Assembly (NCBI GenBank): GCA_002825465.1 | Contig: PJER01000007.1 | Location: forward strand, 1-64,000 | Direction: 5' to 3' | DNA: 64,000 bases | Source: Candidatus Thorarchaeota archaeon MP8T_1 | GTDB taxonomy: Archaea; Asgardarchaeota; Thorarchaeia; Thorarchaeales; Thorarchaeaceae | Part shown: one piece after another, positions 1 through 9,086 of the stretch | Numbering within the stretch: position 1 is the stretch's first letter | How the letters are laid out: each line of letters begins with the position of its first letter | The notes under the pieces: model-generated | Seen by the model: only the letters and a program-made list of their open reading frames with translations | Database searches by the model: none | Told to the model about the DNA's origin: nothing | Program-made: the position numbers and the translations under genes

Positions 1-1
1 C

Positions 2-748
2 AGAAATATTCCACTCAGTAACGTTGGTGGTTGGGCTGGCATTGCTGGCTTCTTCCTACTCTCTGGCTATGCAGTCGAGAGTTGTATGGGAGAATACCTC
101 TACGGTATCAACTCAGTTGGTGGCGTCTTCCCAGGATTCGGAAATTACGCTGCAGTCATTCTTAATGTCAATCCACTCGCTTGGTTTGTCATATTATGTC
201 CAATCTTTGCGAGCGTATTAGACTCACCTAGCAATGCACTGTGGGTAACTCGACCGATGCATTCAATGGCCATGGACAGATTCTGTCCCGAGGCATTTGC
301 ACGTGTCCATCCGAAATACCATGTACCACACATTACCCTGTGGTTCTGGTTAATTCTTTCAGTCGGTACTGTCGCATATGCAACAGCACTGCAAGCCTTC
401 TACGGCACAGCACTGGCATCTTTGATTGGTGTAGCATATACCTACGTCTTCATTCGATGGCAGATGGCACTGGCTTCGGTATCATTACCGTACTACAGGC
501 CAACGCTGTGGGAGCGTAGTGGAGCATGGAAGATTTTAGGCGTACCCCTCATCTCAATAGGTGGTCTCGTATCTGGCGCAGTATTCTTCTGGGCTATCAT
601 CGCATACGTACCCGGTCTACCCTATGAGGTCATGTTCACAGTTGCTGTATACGTGATAGGTCAACTAGCCTACATGTATTACGGTGCTAAGAACAAGGCT
701 CGTGGTGTTGAGATGTCTGCCATCTTCGGCCAACTACCACCTGAGTAG
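2..748 (+). CDS. Amino-acid permease, APC superfamily (C-terminal part)
   Basis: The reading frame is open from the window edge, so the gene starts upstream and about 248 residues remain. It is very hydrophobic, with roughly five or six membrane spans, and carries an APC-like segment (FASVLDSPSNALWVTRPMHSM, then FCPEAFARVHPKYHVPH) of the cytoplasmic loop between spans. Members of this superfamily import amino acids or polyamines with a cation, or exchange them; the substrate cannot be read from this part. It is followed by a strong hairpin terminator. The family call is from the loop pattern and hydropathy; permease function is well supported, specificity is unknown. Confidence 0.75.
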   Translation, partial: RNIPLSNVGGWAGIAGFFLLSGYAVESCMGEYLYGINSVGGVFPGFGNYAAVILNVNPLAWFVILCPIFASVLDSPSNALWVTRPMHSMAMDRFCPEAFARVHPKYHVPHITLWFWLILSVGTVAYATALQAFYGTALASLIGVAYTYVFIRWQMALASVSLPYYRPTLWERSGAWKILGVPLISIGGLVSGAVFFWAIIAYVPGLPYEVMFTVAVYVIGQLAYMYYGAKNKARGVEMSAIFGQLPPE

Positions 749-762
749 TCCTTTAGTTTATT

Positions 763-800
763 GAAGAGAGTTGCAAACTCTCTTCTCCCCTTTATTTTTT
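763..800 (+). terminator. Hairpin terminator after the permease
   Basis: A perfect 10-bp stem GAAGAGAGTT / AACTCTCTTC with a 3-base loop GCA (763-785) is followed by CCCC and a T-rich run. It lies 15 bases after the permease stop and before the end of the convergent gene. Confidence 0.7.
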
Positions 801-830
801 CAAATCTATCTACTAAGATAATATACTGCT

Positions 831-1766
831 CTAGTATTCCTCAGTAAAGTCATGTATGGGTGGGAATCCATTCCTGCTCGCTTTGCTTGAGAATGCTTCT
901 AATTTATCCCATGTTCGATGGTATCTAGCTGGAAATGACCATGGTCTGATCAATAGATATTCATCTACATCATCAGCTGCTTGATATGTCTCAAGAGCCG
1001 CCTCAGCTGCTTGACTGAACTCTCGTCGTGGTGCATCATCCAAAACTTGTTGATTGAATGTGAATGCATCTTCATGCCATTGGTATCGGACACAGAGCTC
1101 TTCATCATCACGAAAGACACGTTTCATTATTCGCCATGGCCAAAATGTGGACATTTGTTCAAGTTGCTCTCCTGCACCGTAGAAATCAATCGCCATTCCT
1201 TCTTTGCAATAGACATAATCTGGTCCTCTTTCTCTGAACTTTGGGTTTGGTTTTGCCATTCTTCCTTTCTTTACCCAATCATTCCATTCTGCTCTAATCC
1301 TAGACATCTCTTCGCAGTGATCTAGAATATATTTTACAGCAGCAGAAGTTCCATGATGTGCTAGTCCTGGAAGTGAAGGGCGCTCTAATTTTTCTTCTAT
1401 CAGTTGCATTACAGTGGGAATATCCTCCTTTGGAAATGTGGTCCACACTGGGAATATAGCTCTACCAAATGGCATATTGTACAGAAAGAGCATTCCGACA
1501 GAATCAATTGGTTTGAATTTATCGTCAACAAAATCATCCCCAACAGGCCAGGTCTCTCCATTTTCATCCAAATGAACTTCAGCAACCTCGAATGAGATTA
1601 CCTCTTTCCATTTAGCATCATAAACGGCATGGTACTCTTTCCGTTTCTTCTCTCGAGGGAGAATGAATCTAGCTTCTTCTGGATTTATCTGTAATTCATG
1701 CCTCTTCTTACTCACTGGGCACGTACCAATGTATTCAAGATTGGATAAACGTTCATCATCATTCAT
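831..1766 (-). CDS. Hypothetical protein, 311 aa
   Basis: I do not recognise the family. The protein is soluble, charged and rich in Trp and Tyr, with no signal peptide, membrane span or repeat. It opens with a short segment holding one Cys (IGTCPVSKKRHEL) and has an acidic/aromatic C-terminal half (WHEDAF, WSFPARYHRTWDKLEAF). The ATG is preceded by GGTGA with a spacing of about nine bases, which supports this start. It stands alone, convergent with the permease and divergent from the next gene, so context gives no functional clue. Confidence 0.6.
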   Translation of the reverse strand: MNDDERLSNLEYIGTCPVSKKRHELQINPEEARFILPREKKRKEYHAVYDAKWKEVISFEVAEVHLDENGETWPVGDDFVDDKFKPIDSVGMLFLYNMPFGRAIFPVWTTFPKEDIPTVMQLIEEKLERPSLPGLAHHGTSAAVKYILDHCEEMSRIRAEWNDWVKKGRMAKPNPKFRERGPDYVYCKEGMAIDFYGAGEQLEQMSTFWPWRIMKRVFRDDEELCVRYQWHEDAFTFNQQVLDDAPRREFSQAAEAALETYQAADDVDEYLLIRPWSFPARYHRTWDKLEAFSSKASRNGFPPIHDFTEEY

Positions 1767-1923
1767 TGGGATAAGTCACCTTGGTCGTGGGGATATTAAT
1801 CTCTTAATGCTCGTAAACAGACCTGTTCTTAAAAGTTCTTAAAGTACAGACTTCGTATTTTTCTGTGAAGCGATAGAATTAATTACTCGTTCCTAGGCTT
1901 CATCTGCAAGAGGACTTACGATA

Positions 1924-2616
1924 ATGAGTTATCGATCAAAGCGCTCAAAGGGAAAACCCCAAGATGTTGATGAGTTCAAGTTTGATCCAAATGGACTGGA
2001 TTTAAAGTTCAGTAAGAGTCTATTGACAGTAATGGATGGTTATCGTATCAATCGTACATACGATCTTGGATTTATCGACAAAAAAATGAATAAAGGCGAT
2101 TTGCCACAGTCTTTCACAAAACAGTGGGGAACAATCAGAGGTGTTCTTCATAAACTTGCCGCTATCGGACCAAAGGTTCCAGGTGTCGAATCATCTCTCA
2201 ACAAGAAGCAATACATGTCGTTCATATCAATGGCGACCATAACACTGGTAGTTCCAATACTTCTGATTGCTTGGGTATTTCAGGTGGAATTCCTATCACC
2301 TTGGGCTATACCTCTTGCTTTTATTGCAGTTGCATTAATGATGATTAACTTTTTAGTTGGTGGATGGTATAATCGAAAGGTCGCATGGTTAATATATGAT
2401 TATCTGGAAGCCAATGCTAGTCTTACAAGAAATGAATCGATAATTTTGAAAAACTGGTGCCAGATCTTAATCCAATATATTGCCAGAACCATGCGAAAGG
2501 GTAGCTTAGACCCTGAAAAGAATCTAATCAAGTTATTCAACAAAGATTATACTGGTATTGCAATTCTCAAAGAGCCTTCAACCTTTAGAAAGCACTATGT
2601 TGTGATGATTCAATAG
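1924..2616 (+). CDS. Uncharacterised membrane protein with a two-span hairpin, 230 aa
   Basis: A basic N-terminal cytosolic region of about 100 residues (YRSKRSKGKPQD start) is followed by two adjacent membrane spans near residues 100-145 (TITLVVPILLIAWVF, then AIPLAFIAVALMMINFLVGG) and a basic C-terminal domain of about 80 residues. No known family is recognised. The layout, with both large domains on the same side of the membrane, would fit a membrane-tethered regulator or assembly factor, but that is inference. It is monocistronic and ends in a hairpin shared with the convergent DUF917 gene. Confidence 0.6.
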   Translation: MSYRSKRSKGKPQDVDEFKFDPNGLDLKFSKSLLTVMDGYRINRTYDLGFIDKKMNKGDLPQSFTKQWGTIRGVLHKLAAIGPKVPGVESSLNKKQYMSFISMATITLVVPILLIAWVFQVEFLSPWAIPLAFIAVALMMINFLVGGWYNRKVAWLIYDYLEANASLTRNESIILKNWCQILIQYIARTMRKGSLDPEKNLIKLFNKDYTGIAILKEPSTFRKHYVVMIQ

Positions 2617-2623
2617 AATGGTT

Positions 2624-2647
2624 GGGGTCTGCTGGCTTACAGACCCC
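2624..2647. terminator. Shared hairpin between convergent genes
   Basis: A perfect 8-bp stem GGGGTCTG / CAGACCCC with an 8-base loop sits exactly in the 39-bp gap between the convergent stops at 2616 and 2656, so it can serve both strands. Confidence 0.6.
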
Positions 2648-2655
2648 GAATTCTT

Positions 2656-3771
2656 TCACAGTAGTTTCTCTATAGGAGTATAGTCCAGATCAAATCCGAA
2701 ATGCCTTGGTCCCAAGGCATCAAGTCCATCTGAACAACGAAAGACTGACTCGCCTTGCATTCCAATCACGCTTACCTTATCGCCCTTTTTGATGTCAGTA
2801 TTTGTGATAGGTTCGCCAGTTTCAGCATTAATAATTTCAATGATATCAGGGCTCATTATCCAGGGTTTTTCATCTAACCAAGTCATATGGTTCTCGTTCT
2901 TGAACCAGACTTTCATCTTCTTTCCTGGTTTAATCCCTGTACCTTTGATTGTAGTTTCTCCCCACATGTATCCTTCTCTATTCTCCCACCATTTCTCTAT
3001 GACCTCTCCTCGAAAGAGAATCCATCCCCCGACTTTTTCAATAATCTTCTCAGCTGGATCATCTCCCGATTCTCTACTTTCACGAATCAATTTCCCGACC
3101 GTGTAACTCTTAGAGAGTGTCTTGGGAATAATTGCATCATGGAAGTCTTTGCCTTTGACTGGAAATGCAACATTACCAAGTCTTCCCCATGCAACTTCCG
3201 AGAGTGCTTTTGAGATTCGCTCACCCATCTCATAGTTAATGACATGGTCGACAATGCTCTTATTTCCAAACCAGTCAATCAGAGCCATAGGAGCCATTGA
3301 GAATCCCTTGATACAGACAGTATTTTGACAGATTTCTGGGACAGCTCTTCCCGAATAGTCACCATCCACACATGGTATCCCATGTTTCACTGCTGCATCA
3401 ATAGGTGCTGGTGTGTTCACACCTCCTAACTCAAATGGAGCGACAGCCGCGAATTTGACTCCCATATGTTCTTCGAGTGCTGCAAGACCAGTCGAGAGTT
3501 CTTTCTCAAAATAGGTCCATGGAAACCTGGTTCTCATCTGTTCTATTTCAGGAGTAGGAGGTGCAATGGTCCCTGAATAATATGGACAAGCTAACCAGTC
3601 ATTAATCTTGATTTTATTCACATCAATGATTTCAATGACCTTTCCAGCATCAACATGTGGATACAGCATATTAAGACCCAATTGTTTATCCCCACCACCG
3701 CCTGTCCCAAAGAAGGTACAACCTGTGGTCAAATCTTCCACGTCAGTCCTGGTCTTTAATAGAAGCGTCAT
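2656..3771 (-). CDS. DUF917-family protein (S-methyl thiohydantoin desulfurase-like), copy 1
   Basis: The N-terminal glycine motif FGTGGGGDK (about residues 21-29) and the central FELGGVNTPAPIDAA segment are hallmarks of DUF917. The 371-residue length is typical. Characterised relatives act on thiohydantoins, and the family often sits beside hydantoinase or racemase genes. Here a second copy and a hydantoin/Asp-Glu-type racemase lie 2-3 kb away on the other strand. It is predicted to be cytosolic. The promoter has a TATA box framed by two ACTAGT palindromes, suggesting specific repression. The exact substrate is unknown; the family call is firm, the reaction only suggested. Confidence 0.85.
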   Translation of the reverse strand: MTLLLKTRTDVEDLTTGCTFFGTGGGGDKQLGLNMLYPHVDAGKVIEIIDVNKIKINDWLACPYYSGTIAPPTPEIEQMRTRFPWTYFEKELSTGLAALEEHMGVKFAAVAPFELGGVNTPAPIDAAVKHGIPCVDGDYSGRAVPEICQNTVCIKGFSMAPMALIDWFGNKSIVDHVINYEMGERISKALSEVAWGRLGNVAFPVKGKDFHDAIIPKTLSKSYTVGKLIRESRESGDDPAEKIIEKVGGWILFRGEVIEKWWENREGYMWGETTIKGTGIKPGKKMKVWFKNENHMTWLDEKPWIMSPDIIEIINAETGEPITNTDIKKGDKVSVIGMQGESVFRCSDGLDALGPRHFGFDLDYTPIEKLL

Positions 3772-3794
3772 TTGTGCCCACTCACATTAAATTT

Positions 3795-3856
3795 GTTAAA
3801 ACTAGTTAAAGCTCGCCGCTATATATTTGCACTGGAAACATAAAACTAGTTAAAAA
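3795..3856 (-). promoter_or_regulatory. TATA box framed by two ACTAGT operators
   Basis: Two near-identical elements (TAAAACTAGTTAAA) centre on ACTAGT at 3801-3806 and 3845-3850, 44 bases apart. A TATA-like tract TATATATTT (about 3820-3828) lies midway. It is about 50 bases upstream of the start of the minus-strand DUF917 gene at 3771, as expected for its promoter. The symmetry suggests a dimeric repressor that occludes TBP/TFB binding. The sequence is seen; the regulatory role is inferred. Confidence 0.5.
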
Positions 3857-3889
3857 AATAACAGGAGTGGAGAGTGTGGTTCACTCTCC
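3848..3889 (-). terminator. Terminator of the metallophosphoesterase gene
   Basis: On the minus strand an 8-bp stem GGAGAGTG / CACTCTCC (3869-3889) is followed within a dozen bases by a run of seven T. The T-run abuts the distal ACTAGT operator of the next gene. Confidence 0.6.
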
Positions 3890-3907
3890 AATTTCACAGA
3901 TAGAATT

Positions 3908-4849
3908 CTAAAGTTCTACTCTACCAGCATTGACTTTGCCATCTTCAATGTTGATGACAAATCCTTTTAGAATGCCTTCTCGATATTCTGACCCTGGATT
4001 AACACAGAGGGTTCTACCAATCGAACGATAACCAACTGACTCGTGGATGTGCCCATGCATCCCCAGCAATGGTTCATACTTTTCAATCACAGTTCTAACG
4101 GATTTGCTGCCAACTGGTCCAAGTATCTCTTGAGCTCCTGATTTCCTAACTTTGTGTTCCTCATCTAAGGTTGGTGCTGTGTCCAATCCTGAATTGTAGG
4201 GTGGATCATGGAAATTACAGATAACATTAGAATAATCATCTGTTTCTAGTCTTGCGAATTCTGCTTCAAGCTTGTCCAATAATTCTTCATCCGGACACTC
4301 GCGATGAGTATTCCAAGGAGTAGAGTTAACCCACTCAAGACTAATCATCGGGTATCCCTTAATATCAACAACTCTCTCTAATGGGTAAATCACTCTTGGA
4401 TCATTTTTAATGACTGTATCAATAGAATAGTCATCATCATTTCCAGGATTGACAACAATCATGACTTCTTCTGGAATCCTCTCGTTTGCCATATCCATCC
4501 ATTTCTGAATTCTTTCAACCATGAGATCTTCAAATAATTTAGTAATTGCACCTTTTTCTTCCCGAAGCTTTGCAAGTTCCTCAGGAGTGAGGATCTTTGG
4601 ATAATATCCTTCGTCTTCTGTGAACTTCACGAACTTGTCCAAATCCTTCTGTTTCTTGAATTCCTTTCTACTTCCATGGGGTTGTGCATACCATCTATCC
4701 TCTTTCTCTTGGATGATTGGCATGATTGCCTTACCTGTGAGATCTCCACACATCATAGCTATATCTGCTTTGAAAACTTTGGGAGCTCTACACATCTTCT
4801 CCCACGTCTGCATGCTACCATGTGGATCAGCTGCTAGGAAAATTCTCAT
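3908..4849 (-). CDS. Calcineurin-like metallophosphoesterase
   Basis: Five metal-binding blocks appear in order: ADPHG (D8, H10), CGDLTG, NPGNDDD in place of the usual GNH, a later FHDPP, and the C-terminal GMHGHIHES. These define the calcineurin-like phosphoesterase fold with a two-metal centre. Length 313 is normal for a single-domain enzyme. The insertion between blocks two and three is charged (residues about 48-95). The substrate is not evident; such archaeal proteins hydrolyse phosphodiesters or phosphomonoesters. The GNDD variant of block three may change activity. Start is ATG after GAGGT. It is monocistronic. Confidence 0.85.
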   Translation of the reverse strand: MRIFLAADPHGSMQTWEKMCRAPKVFKADIAMMCGDLTGKAIMPIIQEKEDRWYAQPHGSRKEFKKQKDLDKFVKFTEDEGYYPKILTPEELAKLREEKGAITKLFEDLMVERIQKWMDMANERIPEEVMIVVNPGNDDDYSIDTVIKNDPRVIYPLERVVDIKGYPMISLEWVNSTPWNTHRECPDEELLDKLEAEFARLETDDYSNVICNFHDPPYNSGLDTAPTLDEEHKVRKSGAQEILGPVGSKSVRTVIEKYEPLLGMHGHIHESVGYRSIGRTLCVNPGSEYREGILKGFVINIEDGKVNAGRVEL

Positions 4850-5067
4850 TTCTTTACCTCTGTGTGGTCTTTTAGTTCTCTTTGATATAAAATCGCGAGA
4901 ACCTTCAAAATTAGTCTTTCAATGCTAGTTTAAAGTTTAATGGTCCAGCGCTTTTCAGTACTTTAACTTTAGTTTTAAAAAATCAAAATTTTCATAGCTA
5001 TGACGCAAGATATTAATGCCGCGTTATTACATTAAACTGAATATACAATGTCTTCTGGTGATACAAT

Positions 5068-5868
5068 TTGAATGACAAATATGGTCCTATTCTTGAAGAT
5101 TTCATGGATGAAGCACTGAGAATTGAAAAAGCTGCAGCAGGACTTGGAATTCCACTGCGATTGATAGGGTGTCTGGCATTTCGTATAAAGAGCCCTGAAC
5201 TTACTGATTTACATATTAAGATGGGTCGAGAAGTAACTGATATTGACTATATATCATATTACAAGCATCAACAGAAGCTCATCAATCTCTTTCGAGATGA
5301 TCTTGGTTATCATTGGGTTCCTCCCAGCTTTGCTAGAGCAAGTACACTGAGAGACCTGTTCATTGATAAGAATACGGGACGGAAGATAGATGTATTCTAT
5401 GATCAATTGGATTTCTGCCATAATATTGACTTTAAGAAGAACAAGAGACTAGATATTGATTCTCCGACTATCCCCTTAGCAGAATTATTCCTTGAGAAGA
5501 CTCAGATCTACGAAATCAATGCTAAGGACTTCAAGGATTTAGTGATCACTTTCCTCACTTATGATATCAGTCAAGAATCAGATGATACGACAATAAATGG
5601 TCCTTACATTGCAAAGATTCTCTCAGATGATTGGGGCTTTTATTACACTGTCACAGAGAACATTAAGAAATTCATTAATTATGTTCCTACCCTTGATGAA
5701 CTTACACAAGAGCAAATGGATCTAGTTATCGCCAGAGCAAAGAAACTCCATCAAATGATTGAAGACGCACCTAAAACAAGAGGATGGAACAACCGAGCTA
5801 AAGTTGGCACGAAAAAACGCTGGTACAAGATTGTCCACTCTATGGAAGGAGAGAGAAGCGCAGATTAG
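5068..5868 (+). CDS. Nucleotidyltransferase-like protein
   Basis: The N-terminal half resembles the minimal nucleotidyltransferase fold: a helix strand with LIGCLAFRI (residues 32-40), the acidic pair TDID (57-60), and a later KIDVFYDQLDF strand that can supply the third acid. The classical Gly-Ser loop is replaced by GCLAF. PLAELFLEKTQIYEINAKDFKDL resembles the downstream helical part of AbiEii-like enzymes. The start is TTG at 5068, preceded by GGTGA at 5057-5061 with a six-base gap. It is 28 bases upstream of the second DUF917 gene and probably cotranscribed. Substrate unknown; it has no visible antitoxin partner. Confidence 0.55.
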   Translation: MNDKYGPILEDFMDEALRIEKAAAGLGIPLRLIGCLAFRIKSPELTDLHIKMGREVTDIDYISYYKHQQKLINLFRDDLGYHWVPPSFARASTLRDLFIDKNTGRKIDVFYDQLDFCHNIDFKKNKRLDIDSPTIPLAELFLEKTQIYEINAKDFKDLVITFLTYDISQESDDTTINGPYIAKILSDDWGFYYTVTENIKKFINYVPTLDELTQEQMDLVIARAKKLHQMIEDAPKTRGWNNRAKVGTKKRWYKIVHSMEGERSAD

Positions 5869-5896
5869 GCGTGATTAGAAACAGAGGTCTATTGGG

Positions 5897-7015
5897 ATGA
5901 AGCTAACAAAAGAAAATGCCTATGATATGCTCACCGGTGTTGGTGTATTAGGAACCGGTGGTGGTGGGGATCCTGTAACCTTTGGCAAACCTTTGGTTGA
6001 TTGGGATTATCAGCGAAATCGTGTATACGAAATAACTGATCCAGAGAAAATCAAAGATGATGCCTTCATTGTATGTGGTGGTTACATGGGATCAGTTAGT
6101 GCATTCACATCAATTGGTGATATGTTGAAAACTTGGGAAACTCGCTATGAACTCCATGAAGCAATGAAAATATCCGAACGGATCACAGGAAAAAAAGTCA
6201 ACCATCTAGTCCCATTTGAACTAGGAGGCACTAATACAACAGTTATGCTTTCATTGGCAGCAAGAGCAGGTATTACCACAGTGGATGGAGATGGACTTGG
6301 AAGGTCTGCCCCCGAGACCCAGATGATTACGTTCGTTGGGTATGGTATAGAATTGTGTCCTATGCCAGTTGTATCTAAGAACGGTAGTGTGATCATTGTT
6401 GATAAAACAACTAGTCCAGCTTTAGCTGATGAAATTGGCAGATTTGCTGTGGTTCGAGATGGAGGGGCAGGTGCAAACAATCACTACTATCAATCCGGAG
6501 CACAGCTCAAGAAAGCTGTGATTCCAAATTCAATATCAAAATCAATAGAACTTGGCGCTGCCATACGTGATGCTAATGAGAACAAAAAGGACCCAATTGA
6601 TGCTTTCCTTGATAATATGGGAGGGCAGATACTTACACGTGGTAAGATAGAGGAAGTAAAAGGTGAAGATCGTGCAGGTCATTGGCATGTTCTAACACGA
6701 ATTAAGCCTGAAGGTCTCAAAGGTCGATTTGAGGTCGTTGTCAAAAATGAATACATGATGGCTATGAGTGATGGAAAACCTATAGTTATGTTTCCAGATC
6801 TAATTTGTATGCACTATCCTGATACTGGTCATGGTGTAATGAGTTCAAACTTGAAAGAAGGCTTAGAAGTCATCGTTACTGCAGTTCCTGCTCATGAGCG
6901 TCTTCGGTTTGCAGGAAGCACAGAGATTGGCAAGAAAGCATTCTCTCCTGAACGGTATGGTCATCCAGAACTCAAATACAAACCAATGGAAGAGATAATA
7001 GGAAATCTGCACTAG
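5897..7015 (+). CDS. DUF917-family protein (S-methyl thiohydantoin desulfurase-like), copy 2
   Basis: It shares GVLGTGGGGDPV (residues 17-28) and PFELGGTNTTVMLSLAARAGITTVDGDGLGR with the family and is the same size as the copy at 2656-3771, but the sequences are clearly diverged. A racemase gene follows within 50 bases, so the two likely act on one hydantoin-type or 5-oxoproline-like compound. Whether the two DUF917 copies are separate enzymes or partners is not shown by sequence. Cytosolic, no signal peptide. Confidence 0.85.
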   Translation: MKLTKENAYDMLTGVGVLGTGGGGDPVTFGKPLVDWDYQRNRVYEITDPEKIKDDAFIVCGGYMGSVSAFTSIGDMLKTWETRYELHEAMKISERITGKKVNHLVPFELGGTNTTVMLSLAARAGITTVDGDGLGRSAPETQMITFVGYGIELCPMPVVSKNGSVIIVDKTTSPALADEIGRFAVVRDGGAGANNHYYQSGAQLKKAVIPNSISKSIELGAAIRDANENKKDPIDAFLDNMGGQILTRGKIEEVKGEDRAGHWHVLTRIKPEGLKGRFEVVVKNEYMMAMSDGKPIVMFPDLICMHYPDTGHGVMSSNLKEGLEVIVTAVPAHERLRFAGSTEIGKKAFSPERYGHPELKYKPMEEIIGNLH

Positions 7016-7062
7016 TTACAGGTGTTAGTGTTTCCTTAAACTGAATGAGGAGTAGGTATCTG

Positions 7063-7827
7063 ATGACACGATTAGCTCTAATTGGGGCAACTGGTATTGA
7101 TTGGTGGACTGATCCTAAGAAGAAATCCTTTGTTGAGCTACATACTCCTCCTGGATGTGAGATTGGGAATCTGACACCGAGGCATGGAACACACAGTGTT
7201 GAATCTCTTACAGATGAGGCTTACAATGCCCCTTTCATTCTAGAACAGGTTGTTAGGGCAAATATAGAAGGGTATGATGTCATTGTCATTGACTGCGCAT
7301 GCGACCCCATTCTAGAGGCTGCTCGAGAGGTATCAACTATTCCAGTAGTTGGTCCAAGAAACACAGCACTTCACTTAGCTTTGACTCTTGGGACACGATT
7401 TGGTGTTGTAACTGTTCAAGGTCAATCGTTGAAGCGATGTATTCAACATGGTATACGAAAAGAGGGTCTTGAACCATTCTGTGCTGGAGTTCGTTATCTG
7501 AAAATGCCAGTTCTTGATATTGCTAAGAAGCCTGAGCAAGCACAAAAAGAAATTCTGAAAGAAAGTCGTGACCTTATTGAAAACCATGAGGCGGATGTGA
7601 TCGTTCTTGGTTGTACTGCACTCTCTCATGAAATTGATTTGGGACCAATTATGGGCGAATTACATGTTCCTATCATTGATCCGTGGATTGTAGCAGTAAA
7701 GACTGCCTTCATGCTGGTGGAATCTGGACTCACCCATAGTAAGATAGCTTATCCGTTACCTCCAAAGAAAAAGATCAATGAGGCCCCCTCTCTAGAAGGA
7801 GCCTTTGATGATATTCTGAAAGAATAA
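7063..7827 (+). CDS. Asp/Glu/hydantoin racemase family protein
   Basis: This is a cofactor-independent racemase-type protein with two Cys motifs on opposite sides of the pseudo-symmetric fold: VIDCACDP and VLGCTALSH. These cysteines normally act as the acid/base pair in hydantoin or Asp/Glu racemases; arylmalonate decarboxylase-like enzymes keep only one. An in-frame ATG exists at 7045, but GAGGAG (7048-7053) is correctly spaced from the ATG at 7063, which I take as the start. Location just after a DUF917 gene suggests a hydantoin-type substrate. The reaction direction is inferred from the family. Confidence 0.8.
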   Translation: MTRLALIGATGIDWWTDPKKKSFVELHTPPGCEIGNLTPRHGTHSVESLTDEAYNAPFILEQVVRANIEGYDVIVIDCACDPILEAAREVSTIPVVGPRNTALHLALTLGTRFGVVTVQGQSLKRCIQHGIRKEGLEPFCAGVRYLKMPVLDIAKKPEQAQKEILKESRDLIENHEADVIVLGCTALSHEIDLGPIMGELHVPIIDPWIVAVKTAFMLVESGLTHSKIAYPLPPKKKINEAPSLEGAFDDILKE

Positions 7828-7830
7828 TGG

Positions 7831-9072
7831 TCATGCATCTAATTTTCGATTCTCTTTTCTTAGTAGAGGAATAATTCCGATAAGAACAATTATTGAGAGA
7901 ATGGCACACATCAAATAGGGAAGTGTGCTTCCAAAGTCATCGAGCCATCCACCAACAATCGGTCCAATGAATAGACCAATTCCTCCCATGCTCTCTACTA
8001 ACCCTGCGTATGCGCCTTTCTCGATCTTTGTCGATGAAACAATAAGATACAGAGCTCCAAGATAACTAAATCCAACAGCAACTCCTGACAATAGCATCGC
8101 AATGATTAGCATCCAGAAATCAATAAAGAAGAATATGATCAGAGATGAGAATGCAGAGAGTAATGCTCCTAATAGGATGACCTTTCCCATTGATTCTTCA
8201 GGTACTCTAGCAATTGCAATGAAAGCAACAGTCCTGATGCCATTCCATGTTAATAACATGGTTCCCCAATCATTAGTTGTGAGTCCTGGTAAGGCTTCGA
8301 CATGCCCCGGAAACAACGCGAGGACTATTGTAGAAATAACTCCCCATAACATAATTGAGAGATATGATGCAATGAATCTCGGACTTGTCTTTGATGGAGT
8401 ACCGTCACTAATCTCTGCTATTGATGATTTTTCAGAGGAGCTGTCATCGATTTTCTTTCTGCGATATCCTTGCAAGAATCCTCCAATAAGCCCCAACATG
8501 ATGAATTCTATGGCTATCACGATATAGATGCTTGATGTAGGTCCATAATTTGTATCCATGAACGTCAGTACAAATGGACTGAAGATCATCCCAGCACTCC
8601 ATGCAGTAGAGAAATTACCTAATACTTCGCACTCTGCCTCAGGAGTCAATTCAGCAAGCATTGCTTGATTCGCTGGTGCAATGAATCCATATACAAATCC
8701 CTCTAAGGCTCTGATGATAATTAGATACAGTGGAGAGGCGAACGGATTAAGATACAAAATCAGAACTAAGATATATGCCACTGTTGCGATAAGTAAGGAT
8801 TTTCTTCTCCCGATTCTGTCTGAGAGTCTTCCACCAAGAGCAGGAGAAACCATGTAAACAATACCGAATGAGCCCATTGCCCATCCCATCTCAAAACCAG
8901 AACCTCCGAGTTCACCGATATACCATGGAGCAAAGATCTCTGTAGTACCAAGAGTGAATGTTACAAGGAATGTCGCAATATACGCAACAAGACGATTCCT
9001 TCTCTTTGCAGATTCTGGCATATCTGGCTTTTCAGCATCATCTAGACAAAATGGTTCAACGGGCTCATGCAT
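7831..9072 (-). CDS. MFS transporter
   Basis: About twelve membrane spans are visible. The family loop motif GGRLSDRIGRRK lies between spans 2 and 3, and RRKKIDD-rich sequence forms the central cytoplasmic loop. Length 413 is typical. It is the last gene after the LLM oxidoreductase (14-base gap), so its cargo may be a substrate or product of the aldehyde oxidoreductase/LLM pathway. It could be an exporter; substrate specificity cannot be assigned. Confidence 0.85.
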   Translation of the reverse strand: MHEPVEPFCLDDAEKPDMPESAKRRNRLVAYIATFLVTFTLGTTEIFAPWYIGELGGSGFEMGWAMGSFGIVYMVSPALGGRLSDRIGRRKSLLIATVAYILVLILYLNPFASPLYLIIIRALEGFVYGFIAPANQAMLAELTPEAECEVLGNFSTAWSAGMIFSPFVLTFMDTNYGPTSSIYIVIAIEFIMLGLIGGFLQGYRRKKIDDSSSEKSSIAEISDGTPSKTSPRFIASYLSIMLWGVISTIVLALFPGHVEALPGLTTNDWGTMLLTWNGIRTVAFIAIARVPEESMGKVILLGALLSAFSSLIIFFFIDFWMLIIAMLLSGVAVGFSYLGALYLIVSSTKIEKGAYAGLVESMGGIGLFIGPIVGGWLDDFGSTLPYLMCAILSIIVLIGIIPLLRKENRKLDA

Positions 9073-9086
9073 ATTATCAAAACCAC

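Noticed and set aside
5068..5868. Toxin-antitoxin pair based on the nucleotidyltransferase-like fold
   Set aside because: No small antitoxin gene overlaps or flanks it, and it is joined to a DUF917 gene instead.
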